64,000 nucleotides of DNA, taken from positions 992,001 through 1,056,000 of the forward strand of contig DAOSDY010000001.1 in assembly GCA_035362835.1 (NCBI GenBank). The letters are read 5' to 3'. The translations under genes and the position numbers were made by a program. The notes under the pieces were generated by a model. The model made no database searches and was not told where the DNA came from. It worked only from the letters and a program-made list of their open reading frames with translations. The DNA comes from Melioribacteraceae bacterium (GTDB taxonomy: Bacteria > Bacteroidota > Ignavibacteria > Ignavibacteriales > Melioribacteraceae). Each line of letters begins with the position of its first letter. Within the stretch, counting starts at the first letter, position 1. Shown one piece after another: positions 24,798 through 33,231 of the stretch.

Positions 24798-25334
24798 TCA
24801 TTTGAGTGAAAATCTGTATGCTGCCCGTATTCCAATATAATTGGAATCACTGATAATATTTAATAGAGCAGACAAGTCCCAATTCGAAACTTCGTAGCCG
24901 ACTCCAAGACCAATAGCAAATTCGGTTTCGCTGGCAGATGATTTAGATGAACCGAATAAACCGCCTGTGGTTTCAACAGTTGCAGAGAAGAAATGGAGAC
25001 CGAGCTGACCATGACCGTAAATTCCTTTTGCGAAGAAATATTTAACGCCGGCCATTAATGGTATAGCGCTGAAATCGGATTTAATTGAGCCGAATCCGAA
25101 ATCCATATCTTTTCCTCCCCACATTAAATAACCGATTGTGGCTGTGCCAAATAGTTTCTCCTGGAATTGATATTCTCCCTGAACCGAAGCACCAAACCCC
25201 ATATTAACAGCATCGCCAAAATCTCCCATTGGAATTGCAAGATTTCCGCCGGCACTTAAAGAAAACTTACCTTGACCGGTAATATTTCCAACAACGAATA
25301 ACAGGATTAAAATAGGTAAAGCAATTTTTTTCAT
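24798..25334 (-). CDS. Small outer-membrane beta-barrel protein
   Basis: The 178-residue protein has a signal peptide (1-20, ending TGQG), glycine-rich amphipathic strands and a C-terminal strand ending RFSLK. The pattern (FSLSAGGNLAIPMGDFGD at the start) is that of the OmpX/OprF-N-like porin_fam of about 160-200 residues. No function can be given beyond a likely outer-membrane location. AGGAGG precedes the ATG, and a terminator follows the stop, so it is probably a single-gene transcript. Confidence 0.75.
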   Translation of the reverse strand: MKKIALPILILLFVVGNITGQGKFSLSAGGNLAIPMGDFGDAVNMGFGASVQGEYQFQEKLFGTATIGYLMWGGKDMDFGFGSIKSDFSAIPLMAGVKYFFAKGIYGHGQLGLHFFSATVETTGGLFGSSKSSASETEFAIGLGVGYEVSNWDLSALLNIISDSNYIGIRAAYRFSLK

Positions 25335-25413
25335 AATACCTCCTAAAAGAATAATTGTGTTATTTGGAAATGTAACATAAAAAGATACTTAGTGCTTTTC
25401 AATAAAAGAATGA

Positions 25414-25435
25414 GCCCGGTCACAAAGGGCCGGGC
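25414..25435 (-). terminator. Probable terminator of the RlpA-like gene
   Basis: A GCCCGG/CCGGGC stem with a 10-base loop lies 10 bases after the stop, with TCATTCTTTTATT following on the minus strand. Confidence 0.65.
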
Positions 25436-25444
25436 GCATTTAAA

Positions 25445-25927
25445 TCAATTTAGAGTAACAACCGGCGGATTATAATCTCCAAGGGAGATCTCCTCTACCT
25501 TTACTTTTATAACACCTCTCTGCACCATTCCGAGAGCTATAGCAGTTCCCTTTGAAAGGTCCAGATCTCTTCCTTCAATATATGGTCCTCTATCATTTAT
25601 TCTTACAACAGCAGACTTACCATTTTTTTGATTTGTAATTCGAAGGAAAGTGCCAAACGGCAATTCTTTATGTGCAGCCGTTAATGCCATCTGGTTATAC
25701 GTCTCCCCGTTAGCTGTTAACCTCCCGTGAAATCCGGGACCGTACCAGGATGCAACCATGGTTCCGATCTCTTCGAAGTTAACGTTTGATACATTTGGCT
25801 TTGCATCTTTGCTTACGGAAATCTTCTCCGCACCAACATTCTCTGATGCCGATGAATCAGTCCAGCTGATAAACCCGACTGTAACGAGCACCAGACTTAT
25901 GATGAAGATTAATTTTAACGTACGCAA
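25445..25927 (-). CDS. rlpA: RlpA-like double-psi beta-barrel protein
   Basis: This 160-residue exported protein has a signal peptide (about 1-22) and an RlpA core: ASWYGPGFHGRLTANGETYN, then LPFGTFLRITN, VRINDRGPY and RDLDLSKGTA. RlpA proteins bind or cleave bare peptidoglycan strands; the C-terminal SPOR domain of the enterobacterial protein is missing here. The start is a TTG directly downstream of a good AGAGGTAATA site; no in-frame ATG serves better. It should act in the periplasm during cell-wall remodelling. Confidence 0.88.
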   Translation of the reverse strand: MRTLKLIFIISLVLVTVGFISWTDSSASENVGAEKISVSKDAKPNVSNVNFEEIGTMVASWYGPGFHGRLTANGETYNQMALTAAHKELPFGTFLRITNQKNGKSAVVRINDRGPYIEGRDLDLSKGTAIALGMVQRGVIKVKVEEISLGDYNPPVVTLN

Positions 25928-26000
25928 ATATTACCTCTTTGTTAGTTGAACATACCTATTAGACTGAGAAAAAGGAAAACTTAGGTTAAAAAGAAAAACG

Positions 26001-26321
26001 CTAAATCTTCAGATTTGTAGCGTACCCTTTATGGGTCCGATAGCTTTTTTGGCTAAGAGCAATACTTTGCTCTCGATTTTGGGTGACTAAGGGATAATGA
26101 ACCGGATTATTTGAATTGATGAAATAAACAACCTGATCCTGCCCGAAATCATGTGAGTTGATATATGGACTGTCGTAAAAGCAAAAGAACTCTTCCGAAC
26201 AGTCATAGTGAGTGGATTCAAAATTTGAGATCCCATCCGCTTTGGAACCGGCACTCCCAATTCCAAGCGAATACAGAAGTAGACCCATCATTAAACTATA
26301 TGTTAGTATAAATCCTTTCAT
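26001..26321 (-). CDS. Hypothetical small exported protein
   Basis: The frame encodes 106 residues with a hydrophobic N-terminus (ILTYSLMMGLLLYSLGIGSAG) that looks like a signal peptide. The mature part has two cysteines (YDCSEEFFCF), many Tyr, Ser and His, and no motif that I recognise. The ribosome-binding site is weak. It is divergent from the TonB receptor gene, with two dyads in between. It may be a real lineage-specific gene, but confidence is moderate. Confidence 0.45.
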   Translation of the reverse strand: MKGFILTYSLMMGLLLYSLGIGSAGSKADGISNFESTHYDCSEEFFCFYDSPYINSHDFGQDQVVYFINSNNPVHYPLVTQNREQSIALSQKSYRTHKGYATNLKI

Positions 26322-26394
26322 TTTCGCATGGCAAATTTACGGAAATAATAGTTATTTTAGAAACTGATAAATGATATGTGATTAGAATCATCTG

Positions 26395-26469
26395 GTAAAA
26401 ATCTTTGATTTTTACATATTTTCGAGGTTTTTTGATCGGTGGACAAAATTTTTATTGCTTACTCCACCG
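26395..26469. promoter_or_regulatory. Two dyads upstream of the TonB-dependent receptor
   Basis: The first (26395-26415) is GTAAAAATC-TTT-GATTTTTAC, a perfect 9-bp inverted repeat. The second (26437-26469) is CGGTGGA and TCCACCG separated by 19 bases. They lie in the 200-base divergent gap and could be operators or leader RNA hairpins. No riboswitch consensus (for example the cobalamin box) was recognised. Confidence 0.35.
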
Positions 26470-26523
26470 TTTGACAGTTCTATAAATCAGAAAACTGGTT
26501 TCTCAAATAAATTCTGAATCATC

Positions 26524-28476
26524 ATGAAAAAAGGCATCCTGCTATCAGTTTTTTCGTTTTTTTTAGCATTCAACCATTTGTCAGCCCAATCTCAGGATTC
26601 AATTAAATCATACCGGTTAGAAGAACTAACCGTACAGGGAGTTCTCGTCCTTGAGCCTGAATCCTTTATTAAGATCGGCCCAAAAGAAATAAAAAAATCT
26701 GATGCCGGGACGGTTATTCAACTCGGACGAAAAATACCCTCTATTAAGGTCCAGACAAACTCGAGGGGAGAAAGTCTCTTCTTTTTCAGAGGTTCGGGTG
26801 AACGACAGATTACACTGTTTCTCGACGGCATACCCCTCAATATTCCTTGGGATAACCGTATTGATCTGAGTCTGATTCCGGCCGGGGTAATTGGCGGAAT
26901 AACTATGCTGAAAGGAATTCCTCCATCATTATTCGGGGCTAATTCGATTTCGGGTGTTATTGAGATGAGTTCTGTCAATCCCGGATTGACAGACAAGAAT
27001 GGTACAATCTCTGCACAGCTGGGGGAGACAGGAGATAGAAGTTTTGCCGGCACTTACATGAACAGAAACGAAAAACTCTCTTATCTCATATCGGCCAATT
27101 ATATAGATAATAATAATTATAGATTACCTTCATCATTCAGCGATCCATCGAATCCGGGGAGGGACCGTTTAAATAGTTTCCGGGAGAGTAAAAATCTTTT
27201 CGGCAAACTGAATTATAAATTCAGCGAGAAATTTAACGGCGGATTCTTTTTCTCATATATCGATTCGGAGAAAGGAGTCCCTCCGGAAATCGGTGTTGAA
27301 AACCCCAGGTACTGGCGTTACCCTGAATGGAAAAATCTCATTGTCGGGACAATGGGAAATATTCAGCTCGATCAGGTCAGTTCTTATCTCTTCTATTCTC
27401 TATCATATAACAAGTTTGATATGGAGATTGATCAGTTCACAGACTTTACTTTTAATACGTATGATGATATTGAAAAGAATGACGACAACACATTCCGAGG
27501 AAGAATAATCTATACAAATATTCTAAGCGAGAACTCTCTTCTTAAAATCGGTTTGAACGGTCAATTTTTCCAGCATAAGGAAGAATTTATGTCTGGTAAT
27601 TTCGTCTCCCAAATTTATTCCGAAAACATTTTAAGCGGCGGATTTGAATACGAATACATAAAAGACAATTATGTTCTCTCGCTTGGCGGCGGAATTGATA
27701 GAATTGAAACTCCTAAGACAGGAGACAAACCGGCAAAGGAAAGTGTAACGGATTTTTCCGTCAACGCTGCTTTCGTTTACTCAATCACATCTAATATGTC
27801 GGTTCGAATTAATGGCGGAAGAAAGACACGCTTCCCAACCCTCAGAGAAACTTTCTCCGGGGCGCTCGGAAGATTTGTTACCAATCCCGAATTAAAAGCC
27901 GAAGTAGCAACTTCCGGCGAATTGAGTTTCAGTTATCTAAAATCTGGATTTTCCACCGATGCCTCTCTTTTTCTTTCCTATTTAAAGGACGGGATAGTAA
28001 GAATTACTCTTCCGCAAAAGCAGTTTATGAGAGTAAATAAAGATGAAATAAGAACATACGGAATCGAACTGATTTCAAAATACACCGGACCAGATGTTCA
28101 GGCATATTTCAATTTCACCTATTTATCAGCATCGGCTAAAAACGCTTCGGGCGAATTTGCCGATACTCTTGAATACCGGCCAGAACTTATGAGCACTTTC
28201 GGAATTGATTACTCTTTAACAAACCGTCTCTCTGCTTTACTCGAATTTGAATATGTCGGCAATGAATTCGGATTGAGAGAAGGCACGGCTGGATACCAGA
28301 GGCTTCCCGATTACTTCTTAAGTAATTTCAGAATTGCCTACAACTTTGAATTAGGCGGTTCCGGCCTCGAGGTTTATTTTAGAATCAACAATCTGTTCGA
28401 TCGGCTCTATTACACACAGTTCGGATTGCCTGAATCCGGGCGACAGTTTTTTCTCGGTGCAAATTTTGAATTTTAG
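26524..28476 (+). CDS. TonB-dependent outer-membrane receptor
   Basis: This 650-residue protein has a signal peptide (1-21), a TonB box-like stretch (EELTVQG, near residue 36), a plug domain with SIKVQTNSRGESLFFFRG, LFLDGIPLN and LKGIPPSLFGANSISGVIEM, and a long barrel that ends in GANFEF. TonB receptors pull scarce ligands such as metal chelates, corrinoids or glycans across the outer membrane. The ligand cannot be read from the sequence, and there is no neighbouring SusD or periplasmic binding gene. It is probably transcribed alone, because a terminator follows it. Confidence 0.92.
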   Translation: MKKGILLSVFSFFLAFNHLSAQSQDSIKSYRLEELTVQGVLVLEPESFIKIGPKEIKKSDAGTVIQLGRKIPSIKVQTNSRGESLFFFRGSGERQITLFLDGIPLNIPWDNRIDLSLIPAGVIGGITMLKGIPPSLFGANSISGVIEMSSVNPGLTDKNGTISAQLGETGDRSFAGTYMNRNEKLSYLISANYIDNNNYRLPSSFSDPSNPGRDRLNSFRESKNLFGKLNYKFSEKFNGGFFFSYIDSEKGVPPEIGVENPRYWRYPEWKNLIVGTMGNIQLDQVSSYLFYSLSYNKFDMEIDQFTDFTFNTYDDIEKNDDNTFRGRIIYTNILSENSLLKIGLNGQFFQHKEEFMSGNFVSQIYSENILSGGFEYEYIKDNYVLSLGGGIDRIETPKTGDKPAKESVTDFSVNAAFVYSITSNMSVRINGGRKTRFPTLRETFSGALGRFVTNPELKAEVATSGELSFSYLKSGFSTDASLFLSYLKDGIVRITLPQKQFMRVNKDEIRTYGIELISKYTGPDVQAYFNFTYLSASAKNASGEFADTLEYRPELMSTFGIDYSLTNRLSALLEFEYVGNEFGLREGTAGYQRLPDYFLSNFRIAYNFELGGSGLEVYFRINNLFDRLYYTQFGLPESGRQFFLGANFEF

Positions 28477-28500
28477 GTAGGATAGAGCCGGTGTAAATTA

Positions 28501-28529
28501 CGGACGAAAACAATTAATAGTTTTGTCCG
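28501..28529 (+). terminator. Terminator of the TonB receptor gene
   Basis: CGGACgAAAAC pairs with GTTTTGTCCG around an 8-base loop with one bulge. After GTAGATTG a run of six T follows on the plus strand. Confidence 0.7.
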
Positions 28530-28575
28530 GTAGATTGTTTTTTATAATTTCAGGAAGAATAAAAAAAGTTTATCG

Positions 28576-30024
28576 ATGAAAAAAATCTCGGCATTTATTC
28601 CGATCGACAATAATTCCAAAGCCGAATACTTTAATAAGCAATTCAATGACCATCCTTTAATTGAATCAGTTTATTTTTTAGCAGTCAATCCGATCTCATC
28701 AACTCCTAATCTTATTCCGGTAAACAGCATTAATAATTTTAACACATTAAAAATAATAGCAGAGAGACTGGAAACCGATTATCTTCTTCTTATTAACCGC
28801 GCAATTGAAATAGATTTTGGAATTCATTCAATTGAAAGAATGCTCTCTGTTGCCCGCGATACCAGGGCGGGAATAATCTACTCCGACTATTATGAAATTG
28901 CCGGTACGTTAAAACCTCATCCTCTGATCGATTACCAAACGGGAAGTATCCGTGATGATTTTGATTTCGGCCCGGTAATGCTGATTGATTCAAATGAATT
29001 TAAAAACGGGGTAAATGAAATTCCGTTCGAACTGGAATTTTCCGCTTTATATTCAATTCGATTGAGTGTTTCCAGACGGAAGCGGGTTTTCAGGATACCG
29101 GAATATTTGTATTCCACTCAGGTATTCGATCCGCGCAAATCAGGGGAAAAGCAATTCGATTATGTCGATCCGCGAAACCGGAAAATGCAGATTGAGATGG
29201 AAGATGTTGCAACTGATCATTTAAAAAAGATTGGTGCATATATAGAACCTAAAAAACGGGAGATTGACTTCGGTTCTCACGAATTTCAGAACGAAGCATC
29301 AGTAATAATTCCGGTTAAGAACCGTGAGAAAACAATTGCCGATGCAGTCTCGTCTGCCCTTAAACAGAAAACGGATTTCCCGTTCAATGTTATTGTTATA
29401 GATAATCATTCGACAGATAAAACCACAGAAATTCTAACAAACTTTGCATTAAAGGACAATCGGCTTATTCACAGGATTCCCCCGCGCGGTGATTTACTTA
29501 TCGGCGGATGCTGGAATAACGGCGTGAATCAACCGGAATGCGGAAGATTTTCTGTTCAGCTCGACAGTGATGATCTTTATAAAGATGAATTCACCCTTCA
29601 AAAGGTTATCGATACCTTCCGCCGCGAGAACTGCGCAATGGTTATCGGATCTTATATTTTGAGTGATTTTGAACTTAATCCGATACCGCCCGGACTAATA
29701 GACCATAAAGAATGGAGCGACGACAACGGTACAAACAACGCTTTAAGAATCAATGGCCTGGGAGCTCCCCGTGCATTCTATACTCCACTGCTCAGGGAAT
29801 TGAAAATTCCGAATGTGAGTTACGGTGAGGACTATTATCTTGGAATAACGATATCGCGGAGTTATAAAATCGGAAGAATTTACGAGCCGATTTACATCTG
29901 CAGACGATGGGAAGGGAATACCGATGCCGAACTCGATATCAACAGGCTTAATAGAAACAATTTTTATAAAGACCGGTTGCGAACAATTGAAATCGAAACC
30001 AGAAAAACGATAAACCGAAGTTGA
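28576..30024 (+). CDS. Family 2 glycosyltransferase with a second GT-like N-terminal half
   Basis: The C-terminal half of this 482-residue protein is a GT-A family 2 transferase: SVIIPVKNREKTI (about 245-257), NVIVIDNHSTDKT, and the nucleotide-sugar site QLDSDDLY (about 331-338). Residues 1-230 look like a degenerate GT-A domain (SAFIPIDNNSKAEYF, LLLINRAIEIDFG, IIYSDYYE). There is no signal or membrane segment. The DUF4922 gene follows after 8 bases. That pairing suggests a joint role in nucleotide-sugar or glycoside metabolism, with donor and acceptor unknown. Confidence 0.82.
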   Translation: MKKISAFIPIDNNSKAEYFNKQFNDHPLIESVYFLAVNPISSTPNLIPVNSINNFNTLKIIAERLETDYLLLINRAIEIDFGIHSIERMLSVARDTRAGIIYSDYYEIAGTLKPHPLIDYQTGSIRDDFDFGPVMLIDSNEFKNGVNEIPFELEFSALYSIRLSVSRRKRVFRIPEYLYSTQVFDPRKSGEKQFDYVDPRNRKMQIEMEDVATDHLKKIGAYIEPKKREIDFGSHEFQNEASVIIPVKNREKTIADAVSSALKQKTDFPFNVIVIDNHSTDKTTEILTNFALKDNRLIHRIPPRGDLLIGGCWNNGVNQPECGRFSVQLDSDDLYKDEFTLQKVIDTFRRENCAMVIGSYILSDFELNPIPPGLIDHKEWSDDNGTNNALRINGLGAPRAFYTPLLRELKIPNVSYGEDYYLGITISRSYKIGRIYEPIYICRRWEGNTDAELDINRLNRNNFYKDRLRTIEIETRKTINRS

Positions 30025-30032
30025 ATAATTAA

Positions 30033-31031
30033 ATGATTCTTGGTAGTAGTAAAGAGAAAAGTGTCAGTCCTGCAGCCTGGACAGCTGCAATTGAAAAATT
30101 GATTACGGATCAGAGGGAATCGTGGCCGCTTCTTAATAATAATGTAAACAACCTCTCTCATGTCAATACAAGAAAAATCGAATTTGACGGATTTGAAATT
30201 GTGTTGCAGCATAATCCGGAACGAATTACTTCTACAACGGCCCAAGTGGACAGCAAATCGATCAGCATGCGTCCCTGTTTTTTATGCCTGAACAATCTAC
30301 CCGCCGAGCAATCGGCGCTCGAGTATAACAAACATTATCTCATACTTTGTAATCCCTATCCGATTTTTCCGGGTCATTTAACAATTACACACAGAAAACA
30401 TATTCCTCAAAATCTAGTTCTTAATTTCGATGACCTTATCGAAATCTCAAGAGATCTGAATCAGAATTTCACTCTCTTCTACAACGGACCAAACTGCGGT
30501 GCTTCCGCACCGGATCATTTTCACTTCCAGGCAATTCCTAAAAAAACACTTCCTTTAGAAAACGAAATAGCCAAACTAAAAGAATTAAACCGGGGGAATC
30601 TGCTGAAAGAAGATAAAACCGAGATCTGTTTTCTGGACAATTATTTGCGGTATGGAATTGTTATGGAGTCATCAAGTAAAGGCGAGATTCAAAGCATTTT
30701 TAAAAATGTTGCGAATATCTTCCGGAATATATCCCTGCCCAACGAGGAACCGATGTGGAACATTATCAGTTCTTACGGTGAAAACAAATGGACAGTTGTA
30801 ATCTTCCCGAGAAGAAATCACAGACCGGATCAGTATTACAAAGAAGGATCCGCGAAAATTATGATTAGTCCAGCGGCAGTAGATTTAGGAGGAGTTTTTG
30901 TTCTTCCTCGAGAGGAGGACTGGAAGAAAATAGCGGCACATGATGTAATTGATATTTTCAAACAGGTTTCAGTTACAAAAGAATTTTTTGAATACTTAAG
31001 AAAGAAAATAACAGATTACATGACGAAGTAA
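30033..31031 (+). CDS. DUF4922 / HIT-like phosphorylase-family protein
   Basis: This 332-residue protein has the HIT-superfamily active-site pattern DHFHFQA (about residues 165-171) and an upstream patch with MRPCFLCLNNLP and FPGHLTITHRKHIP. It fits the DUF4922 group, related to GDP-galactose phosphorylase and Ap4A phosphorylase. Such enzymes use the central histidine to form a nucleotidyl intermediate. The true substrate is not known. It lies directly after the glycosyltransferase gene and is probably co-transcribed with it. Confidence 0.75.
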   Translation: MILGSSKEKSVSPAAWTAAIEKLITDQRESWPLLNNNVNNLSHVNTRKIEFDGFEIVLQHNPERITSTTAQVDSKSISMRPCFLCLNNLPAEQSALEYNKHYLILCNPYPIFPGHLTITHRKHIPQNLVLNFDDLIEISRDLNQNFTLFYNGPNCGASAPDHFHFQAIPKKTLPLENEIAKLKELNRGNLLKEDKTEICFLDNYLRYGIVMESSSKGEIQSIFKNVANIFRNISLPNEEPMWNIISSYGENKWTVVIFPRRNHRPDQYYKEGSAKIMISPAAVDLGGVFVLPREEDWKKIAAHDVIDIFKQVSVTKEFFEYLRKKITDYMTK

Positions 31032-31048
31032 GGAATGCCGATTAAGCC

Positions 31049-31136
31049 GGTCGTCTCAAAAGTGTGGAGTCGATGTTTTTCCTTTGAATCCTTTTTAAAA
31101 AACGATAAGTACAGAATTATTGCTCTTAAGACGACC
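31049..31136. mobile_element. 88-bp element with IS-like terminal inverted repeats (remnant or MITE)
   Basis: The left end GGTCGTCTCAAAAG and the inverted right end GGTCGTCTTAAGAG match at 12 of 14 bases. The form GnCGTCTCAAAAG resembles ends of several insertion sequence families. The interior is AT-rich and has no coding frame. No clear target duplication is visible. It fills most of the gap between the convergent DUF4922 and spoVG genes. A plain long-loop RNA hairpin is the alternative. Confidence 0.35.
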
Positions 31137-31148
31137 CTCGGCGCCATT

Positions 31149-31403
31149 TTACTTGCGGGATTTGTTATACTCATCGAGAGCCAGTTTTTCCAGGTCTTTT
31201 TTCATTTCTTTTGATAGAATAACCGACTCGTAATATTTTCCGTCTTTCCCCTTATGGTCCGGGGAAGAAATGAACAGTCCGTTGGATCCATTTACAACAC
31301 GGAATCCTTTAATGGTAATTTCATCAATTGTCTGGAAATCAAAAAAGGCAACCGTTTTGCTTCTGGAATTCCCGTCCAGAAGATTCATACGGACAATCTT
31401 CAT
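31149..31403 (-). CDS. spoVG: SpoVG-family regulatory protein
   Basis: This 84-residue protein has the SpoVG signature: FDFQTIDEITIKGFRVVNGS, then NGLFISSPDHKGKDGKYYES. SpoVG proteins are small nucleic-acid binding regulators. The ATG at 31403 is chosen because AGGAGG lies just upstream; the frame stays open for 15 more codons, but no good ribosome-binding site precedes a longer start. The 266-base gap beyond it contains a CCAAC-AAA-GTTGG dyad (31479-31491) and no gene. Confidence 0.88.
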   Translation of the reverse strand: MKIVRMNLLDGNSRSKTVAFFDFQTIDEITIKGFRVVNGSNGLFISSPDHKGKDGKYYESVILSKEMKKDLEKLALDEYNKSRK

Positions 31404-31714
31404 TTGAGCCTCCTGATAATTAGTTAGACAGTTAAACCACCCCAACAATTTTAAGTCTCCGGGATTTTATTTACGATTCCAACAAAGTTGGATTCGAAAT
31501 CGTTAGAATCACCCAGAAATAAGGATCGAATCATAATATTTACAATTGAAATTATTACTCTTACGGAAAATAAGCGTTGTATTACAATAATTCAATTTTT
31601 AAAATATTAGATTTATTGAGAGGTGAAGGAATTGCTGATAGGTATAAGAAGTAATTTATATTAATGTTTTTGAGGTTATACCGCCACCGGTTAAGAATCC
31701 ATGAACAGTTTTTA

Positions 31715-32857
31715 TCAGAGAAGTTTTACGGCTATAAAGCTTACATCGTCTTCCAATTCTCCGCCGGTATAACTTAACAATTCATTTTTCATCTGTTCAA
31801 CGGAATCCTCTTCTGTTCTCATTCCGGTTATGAAATTGATAAGCTTTTCCTGTCCGTACAGAAGTCCTTCCTTATTCCTTGCTTCTGTAATACCGTCAGT
31901 AACCAGGAAGATCTCATCACCTGTATTAAGTTTAATTTCATGATCTTCATATTCGCCTGTACTGCTGAATCCAAGCAGCAATCCTGTTGAATGGATCAGT
32001 TTAGCCTCGCCTGATTTGTAAACAATCGGCAAATCTCCGGCACCGGAATATTTTGCAACCTTATTTTTTTTATCGAGGAGAACAATTGAAAGCGTAATAA
32101 ACACTTCGGAAATTCTTTCGTCCTTAAAAACCGATTCGTTAACTTTATGCAGAATATCACTCGGGCTATATTCACTGGAAGATTCAAGGACAAACCTTGT
32201 TGCACTTCTAACGTAACCCGCGTATGCAACTGCAAAATACCAGGCGCCCCATCTTTTTCCCATGACGTCGCCAAGAACGATTGCAATATTATTTTCATCG
32301 ATTTTAAAATAATCAATGAAATCCCCGCCGGGTACATTTTTAAATGGCAGATGCCAGTGTTTAATACTGAATCCTTCAAACTGGGGAGCTTCATCGGGAA
32401 CCACCTTTGCGCCCATTGAATCCGCTGCTTTCTGAACCTCGTCAACAATTTTTACTCTTTCCTTTTCAAGGCTCTTAAGAATAGCGGATACCTTTGCGAT
32501 TACAACTTTGGGGCTGGAAGTTTTTATTATGTAGTCTTCAATCTCAAGATCAAATCCCTGCAGAATATCCTCTTCGGCACCTTTTGCAGTAAGGAAAACA
32601 AATGGAATCGATTTTAAATCTGTATCATCAAGCAATTTTTTTCTAAACTCAAATCCATCCATTTCCGGCATCATCACATCGCTGATAATTATATCCGGTC
32701 GGTTTCTATGTGCAAACTCAAGTCCCTCTTTTCCGTTATTTGCATGATCACAAACAAAGCCTGCTTTTGTAAGGTTGTAGATAAACAATTTCGCTATATT
32801 AAATTCGTCTTCAACCAATAGAATTTTATTTGGAATTTTGCTGTCGCTTACTGGCAC
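31715..32857 (-). CDS. Receiver domain fused to a PP2C/SpoIIE-type phosphatase
   Basis: The 380-residue protein has an N-terminal receiver with phospho-acceptor Asp60 (IISDVMMPEMDG) and a C-terminal PP2C domain of the SpoIIE/RsbU type (GGDFIDYF, IAIVLGDVMGK, VTDGITEARN, DDVSFIAVKL). Such proteins dephosphorylate STAS-domain anti-sigma antagonists on signal. The STAS gene lies 14 bases upstream in the same operon, so that protein is the likely substrate. The start codon is GTG, preceded by AGGTCAAGC. No RsbW-like anti-sigma kinase is seen nearby. Confidence 0.92.
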   Translation of the reverse strand: MPVSDSKIPNKILLVEDEFNIAKLFIYNLTKAGFVCDHANNGKEGLEFAHRNRPDIIISDVMMPEMDGFEFRKKLLDDTDLKSIPFVFLTAKGAEEDILQGFDLEIEDYIIKTSSPKVVIAKVSAILKSLEKERVKIVDEVQKAADSMGAKVVPDEAPQFEGFSIKHWHLPFKNVPGGDFIDYFKIDENNIAIVLGDVMGKRWGAWYFAVAYAGYVRSATRFVLESSSEYSPSDILHKVNESVFKDERISEVFITLSIVLLDKKNKVAKYSGAGDLPIVYKSGEAKLIHSTGLLLGFSSTGEYEDHEIKLNTGDEIFLVTDGITEARNKEGLLYGQEKLINFITGMRTEEDSVEQMKNELLSYTGGELEDDVSFIAVKLL

Positions 32858-32871
32858 GCTTGACCTGTATC

Positions 32872-33222
32872 CTATTTGTTAAAATTGCTGAAACTCTTAA
32901 TTGCGTCCTGAAGATCCCCGAACGATTCAAAAATTCTGAAAAGACGGGTCAGTTCGAACATTGCGCGGACCGCTGGTTTGAATCCGACAAGTTTAAGATC
33001 GCCTTTAAGAGCCGCCACTTTCTTCAGAGTATTCACTATCACACCAAGAAAAGTTGAATCGATAAACTCGACCGATGAGATATCAATAATCACTTTTTTA
33101 TAGCCGGCATCGATTTTATCGTTAATCATACTCTTAAGCTGGTCGGCTTCTTTTAATGTTGCCCTGTCCAGATTTATAATTTCAACAACAATATCATCAA
33201 TTACTTCTTCAATAATACCCAT
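32872..33222 (-). CDS. STAS-domain anti-sigma factor antagonist
   Basis: This 116-residue protein is a single STAS domain. The phosphorylation loop is EFIDSTFLGV, with the serine right after Asp, as in SpoIIAA and RsbV. It is a likely partner-switching protein controlled by the receiver-PP2C phosphatase encoded next. A close relative is encoded at 39084-39458 and shares the IDSTFLG and LKKV...L.GDL.LV pattern. AGGAGA precedes the ATG. Confidence 0.93.
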   Translation of the reverse strand: MGIIEEVIDDIVVEIINLDRATLKEADQLKSMINDKIDAGYKKVIIDISSVEFIDSTFLGVIVNTLKKVAALKGDLKLVGFKPAVRAMFELTRLFRIFESFGDLQDAIKSFSNFNK

Positions 33223-33231
33223 AAACGTCTC

